Below, in pieces: positions 6,728 through 8,753 of a DNA stretch of 8,753 nt (its first letter is position 1; every line of letters begins with the position of its first letter). Source of the DNA: Pseudomonadota bacterium. Lineage in GTDB: Bacteria > Pseudomonadota > Gammaproteobacteria > Competibacterales > Competibacteraceae. Where the stretch lies: assembly GCA_018262135.1 (NCBI GenBank), contig JAGTSD010000050.1, positions 1-8,753 on the forward strand, read 5' to 3'. The position numbers were made by a program, and so were the translations under genes. The notes beneath the pieces are model-generated. The model had not been told where the DNA came from, ran no database searches, and worked only from the letters and a program-made list of their open reading frames with translations.

Positions 6728-7511
6728 TTTCCTGCTGCGCGCCCTGCTGGGCGGGCTGGGGGTGGCGCTGGCGGCCGGGCCGCTGGGTACCTTCATCATC
6801 TGGCGGCGCATGGCCTATTTCGGCGATACCTTGGCGCACTCGGGGCTGCTGGGCGTGGTGCTGGGCGCGGTATTGCACATCAACCCCCAACTGGGCGTGG
6901 TTCTCACCTGCCTGCTGGTGGCGCTGGCGCTGGTGTTGTTGCAACGGCAACGCGGGCTGGCCACCGATACGCTGCTGGGCATTCTGGCCCATGCCACCCT
7001 GTCGCTGGGGCTGGTGGCGCTGGCCTTCCTGGAAACGGTGCGGGTGGATCTGGTCGGCTATCTGTTCGGCGACATCCTGGCGATCAACGTCAGCGATCTG
7101 TACTGGATCTGGGGCGGCGGCCTGCTGGCGCTGGCCGCGCTGGCTGGGTTGTGGCGGCCGCTGCTGGCGATTACCGTCCATGAGGAACTGGCGCGGGTGG
7201 AAGGCGTGGCGGTATTTCCGGTCCGGCTGGCGTTCATGCTGCTGATCGCCCTCGTCATCGCGGTGGCGATGAAGGTGGTCGGTATTCTGCTCATTACCTC
7301 GCTGCTGATCATCCCGGCGGCGGCGGCGCGGCGCTTCGCCCATTCACCGGAAGGCATGGCGGCGCTGGCCAGTCTGTTCGGCAGCGCAGCGGTTGGGCTG
7401 GGGCTGTGGGCCTCGCTGCGCTGGGATACGCCAGCCGGTCCTTCGGTGGTGATAGCGGCTACAACGCTGTTCGCGCTGGGTTTTGTGGTTCCGGCCAAGT
7501 CAAGGCGCTAA
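6720..7511 (+). CDS. znuB: Zinc ABC transporter, membrane permease ZnuB
   Basis: A 263-aa integral membrane protein (E. coli 261 aa) forming the zinc channel with ZnuC. It is very hydrophobic, with about eight predicted helices. Family features include the N-terminal [21 protein letters not shown] (29-49), the [21 protein letters not shown] segment, [11 protein letters not shown], the cytoplasmic [10 protein letters not shown] loop that contacts the ATPase, and [24 protein letters not shown]. The start is ATG 6720: GGAGG at 6706-6710 is 9 nt upstream of it, whereas the in-frame ATG at 6711 directly abuts GGAGG with no spacing. The 8-nt overlap with znuC implies translational coupling and balanced subunit synthesis. 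The protein ends in basic KSRR just before an AT-richer spacer. Confidence 0.95.
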   Translation: MDDFLLRALLGGLGVALAAGPLGTFIIWRRMAYFGDTLAHSGLLGVVLGAVLHINPQLGVVLTCLLVALALVLLQRQRGLATDTLLGILAHATLSLGLVALAFLETVRVDLVGYLFGDILAINVSDLYWIWGGGLLALAALAGLWRPLLAITVHEELARVEGVAVFPVRLAFMLLIALVIAVAMKVVGILLITSLLIIPAAAARRFAHSPEGMAALASLFGSAAVGLGLWASLRWDTPAGPSVVIAATTLFALGFVVPAKSRR

Positions 7512-7524
7512 CACACCAAATTCC

Positions 7525-7547
7525 CTGCTAAATCCAAGATTAAGCAG
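7525..7547 (+). terminator. Stem-loop just after znuB, possible terminator
   Basis: CTGCT-A-AATC-CAA-GATT-A-AGCAG (7525-7547) forms a 9-bp stem with one central A/A mismatch and a 3-nt loop, 13 nt after the znuB stop. The first run of T (7562-7566) comes 14 nt later, further than a classical intrinsic terminator needs. It may end or stabilise the znuCB transcript. Confidence 0.4.
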
Positions 7548-7584
7548 CCATCCAATCGTGATTTTTAGGAAGTTTCCTGATTTT

Positions 7585-7612
7585 GCATTGCGACATTTTT
7601 ATTGTGCAATGC
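7585..7612. repeat. Near-perfect inverted repeat with AT loop upstream of the phasin gene
   Basis: GCATTGC (7585-7591) pairs exactly with GCAATGC (7606-7612). Past one bulged G, ACA (7593-7595) pairs with TGT (7603-7605), leaving a 7-nt loop TTTTTAT. It could be a terminator stem without a T-tract, or an operator. TGC/GCA dyads are known as binding sites of the PHA regulator PhaR in other bacteria, so a regulator site for the downstream phasin gene is possible but unproven. Confidence 0.4.
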
Positions 7613-7647
7613 GGTAGTTAGAACGGCCAACTGGCTAAATTCCGCCC

Positions 7648-7676
7648 TTTCCAGCCATTAGTGTGTTTATTCTAAT
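7648..7676 (+). promoter_or_regulatory. Candidate sigma-70 promoter for the phasin gene
   Basis: TTTCCA (7648-7653, 4 of 6 matches to TTGACA), a 17-nt spacer, then TCTAAT (7671-7676, 5 of 6 matches to TATAAT). It lies in the AT-richer part of the spacer and points at the phasin gene. The transcript would start near 7683 and carry a leader of about 190 nt. Other hexamer pairs in this AT-rich stretch cannot be excluded. Confidence 0.35.
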
Positions 7677-7682
7677 CCAAGC

Positions 7683-7874
7683 CGTTACTATTGGAAGCGA
7701 CGGTGGACCGGGGCTGTCGCCCGGCTATTCGAAGCGCCGCTACCGGGATGGTAACTAACTGTTCGATAATGCCTTTTTGAAGTCCACCACGGAGAATCAG
7801 CATAAGGGTTCGGAATACCCGGAATCGGTTGTTACGGATGACCGTTCTTGGGGTTTTTACAGGAGTAGCGAGCG
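7683..7874 (+). other. Long structured leader before the phasin gene
   Basis: No recognisable gene lies in this non-coding stretch. It holds a local stem CCGGG/CCCGG (7708-7712 with 7720-7724). A second CCGGG at 7743-7747 could pair with the same CCCGG instead. A distant 7-bp pairing joins GGTGGAC (7702-7708) to GTCCACC (7782-7788). A direct repeat CGGAAT occurs at 7811 and 7820, and a small ACGG/CCGT stem at 7834-7845. The Shine-Dalgarno AGGAG at 7861-7865 closes the leader. It matches no riboswitch class I know; it may simply be a long untranslated region. Confidence 0.3.
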
Positions 7875-8210
7875 ATGGCGTACCAACAATTGCAGCGATG
7901 CCTGCGTGAAACGCGCAAGGTAGAAGATACGCTGGCTCTGGCCAGCCAGATCTGGCTGGCGGGGATTGGCGCATTGGCGCGTGCCCAGCAGGAAGGCCAT
8001 GAGTTTTTCGATCAACTGGTGCAATGCGGCGAGGTCGTGGAGGCGATTGAAGAAGACGACGGCCTGCGCGAACTCAAGGAGTTGGCGCGGTTGGTGCTGG
8101 CCGGCCCCGGCGTGAGGAAGGCGAACACGCCTACGCCGGATGAAATCCTTAGTCTGGCGGAAATGATCCAACATTTCGATTTGCATCTGAACGAACTGGA
8201 AATGCGCTGA
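7875..8210 (+). CDS. Phasin-family protein (PHA granule-associated)
   Basis: A 111-aa protein. Residues about 24-54 (QIWLAGIGALARAQQEGH, then EFFDQLVQCGE) match the hallmark helix of PhaI/PhaF-type phasins, small amphipathic proteins that coat polyhydroxyalkanoate granules in the cytoplasm and influence granule size and number. The N-terminal region (1-23) is helical and polar. After residue 55 the chain is acidic (EAIEEDDGLRELKE), then has a short linker GPGVRKANTPTPDE and a final amphipathic helix ending DLHLNELEMR. It lacks the long Ala/Lys/Pro-rich histone-like tail of PhaF and is shorter than many family members. AGGAG at 7861-7865, nine bases before ATG 7875, is a good ribosome site. 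It appears to be monocistronic: a strong hairpin follows and the next gene is convergent. No PHA synthase or depolymerase is in the window, so the role is inferred from the family motif alone. Confidence 0.8.
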   Translation: MAYQQLQRCLRETRKVEDTLALASQIWLAGIGALARAQQEGHEFFDQLVQCGEVVEAIEEDDGLRELKELARLVLAGPGVRKANTPTPDEILSLAEMIQHFDLHLNELEMR

Positions 8211-8234
8211 ACCGGCGATGGACCTTGCAACCTG

Positions 8235-8256
8235 GCGGGCGGAGTGTTCCGCCCGC
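8235..8256. terminator. Strong GC-rich hairpin between convergent genes
   Basis: GCGGGCGGA (8235-8243) and TCCGCCCGC (8248-8256) form a perfect 9-bp stem with a 4-nt GTGT loop. It starts 25 nt after the phasin stop and 16 nt beyond the stop of the opposing permease gene, so it can serve both strands. There is no long T-tract on either side. It is very stable and well placed as a bidirectional terminator. Confidence 0.7.
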
Positions 8257-8271
8257 GCCGTTCCCCTGTCG

Positions 8272-8753
8272 TCAACCTTCCCGCAACGCCCGCCACGGCG
8301 GCTGATTCAGCGCCGAGCGCGCGCCCAGCAGTCCGGCCAGCCCCACGCCCAGCACGCCCGCGCCGCCGCCCAGCAGCCAGACCCAGCCGTTCCAGCGGTA
8401 GGGAAACTCGAACACGTGCGCGGTCAGCACGTAGCCGAGCAGGGTCGCGGCGGCGGCGGCCAGTACGCCGGCCAGCAGGCCCAGGGTGGCGAATTCCGCC
8501 AGCAGGCTTTCCCGCACCACCCGCCGCCGCGCGCCCAGCGTGCGCAGCACGGCGCTCTCGAACCGCCGCTCGTCCTGGGTAGCCTGAATCGCGGCGTACA
8601 GCACCACCAGCCCCGCCGCCAGGGTGAACAGGAACACGTATTCCACGGCGGCGATCACCCGGTCCATGATCTCGCGGACCTTGGCCATCAGCGCCTCCAC
8701 GTCCAGCACCGTCACCGATGGGTACTGCCGCACCAGCTCCGCCAGTACCGCTT
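8272..8753 (-). CDS. FtsX-like ABC transporter permease (YbbP type), C-terminal part
   Basis: Partial gene: the minus-strand frame is open from the right edge (first full codon at 8751) to the TGA at 8272-8274, giving 159 residues of C-terminus. It begins AVLAELVRQYPSVTVLDVEALMAKV, the end of the extracytoplasmic domain. Three membrane helices follow: VEYVFLFTLAAGLVVLYAAI, then one around LLAEFATLGLLAGVLAAAAATLLGYVL, and one around WVWLLGGGAGVLGVGLAGLLGA. The cytoplasmic loop QATQDERRFESAVLRTLGARRR is the FtsX/MacB coupling motif. The ending NQPPWRALREG is typical of YbbP-like permeases (often beside ybbA and tesA), which belong to putative lipoprotein or lipid-export ABC systems. An internal GTG at 8733 is not a credible start, because homologous sequence continues before it. 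The substrate is unknown. Confidence 0.85.
   Translation of the reverse strand, partial: AVLAELVRQYPSVTVLDVEALMAKVREIMDRVIAAVEYVFLFTLAAGLVVLYAAIQATQDERRFESAVLRTLGARRRVVRESLLAEFATLGLLAGVLAAAAATLLGYVLTAHVFEFPYRWNGWVWLLGGGAGVLGVGLAGLLGARSALNQPPWRALREG

Noticed and set aside
5867..6811. A 314-codon open frame on the minus strand opposite znuC
   Set aside because: Antisense to a clear ABC ATPase; Gln/His/Arg-rich translation with no domain. A real znuA start at 5831 and its promoter region would also be disrupted.
6456..7343. A 295-codon open frame on the minus strand opposite znuC/znuB
   Set aside because: Extreme Gln/Arg/His composition is the reverse-strand image of Leu/Ala-rich membrane helices; not a protein.
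7672..7974. A 100-codon minus-strand frame across the leader and the phasin start
   Set aside because: It overlaps the phasin ribosome site and start codon, has no recognisable motif and no clear ribosome site of its own. It might be read as a remnant of a lost gene, but nothing supports that.

Overview
This GC-rich window looks like chromosomal backbone from a gammaproteobacterium. The evidence is the nadK-recN pair divergent from hrcA, an E. coli-like ZnuABC set, and a polyhydroxyalkanoate (PHA) phasin. A PHA-storing lineage such as the Competibacter/Contendobacter group would fit, but that is a guess from gene content. I saw no tRNA, rRNA, CRISPR array, insertion sequence or phage gene.

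Left block (1-3589, minus strand, reading right to left): nadK (NAD kinase), recN (DNA repair ATPase), an OmpR-type response regulator and the start of its sensor histidine kinase. The gap or overlaps are 13 nt, then a 4-nt stop/start overlap, then a 1-nt overlap, so the four genes probably form one transcript. The kinase runs off the left edge.

Middle block: hrcA (3737-4804, plus) is divergent from nadK. It is preceded by a TTGACA promoter and a near-perfect CIRCE operator (3692-3718), so HrcA very likely represses itself. No grpE, dnaK or dnaJ follows; the next gene, znuA, is convergent.

Zinc block (4896-7511): znuA (periplasmic zinc-binding protein, minus) is divergent from znuC-znuB (ATPase and membrane permease, plus, overlapping by 8 nt). 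Together they encode a complete high-affinity zinc importer. The znuA/znuC spacer has an AT-rich core with an inverted repeat, but no clear copy of the classical Zur box.

Right block: a gene-free stretch of 363 bases (7512-7874), much less GC-rich than its surroundings, holds two hairpins, a candidate promoter and a long structured leader ahead of a small phasin-family gene (7875-8210). A strong hairpin (8235-8256) separates it from a convergent FtsX/YbbP-like ABC permease that is cut by the right edge.

Most of the window is well-known housekeeping biology. The less ordinary points are the two-component system fused to the nadK-recN operon, the orphan CIRCE-hrcA unit, the atypical zinc-gene control region, and the structured leader of the phasin gene. 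I found no convincing undescribed multi-gene system.
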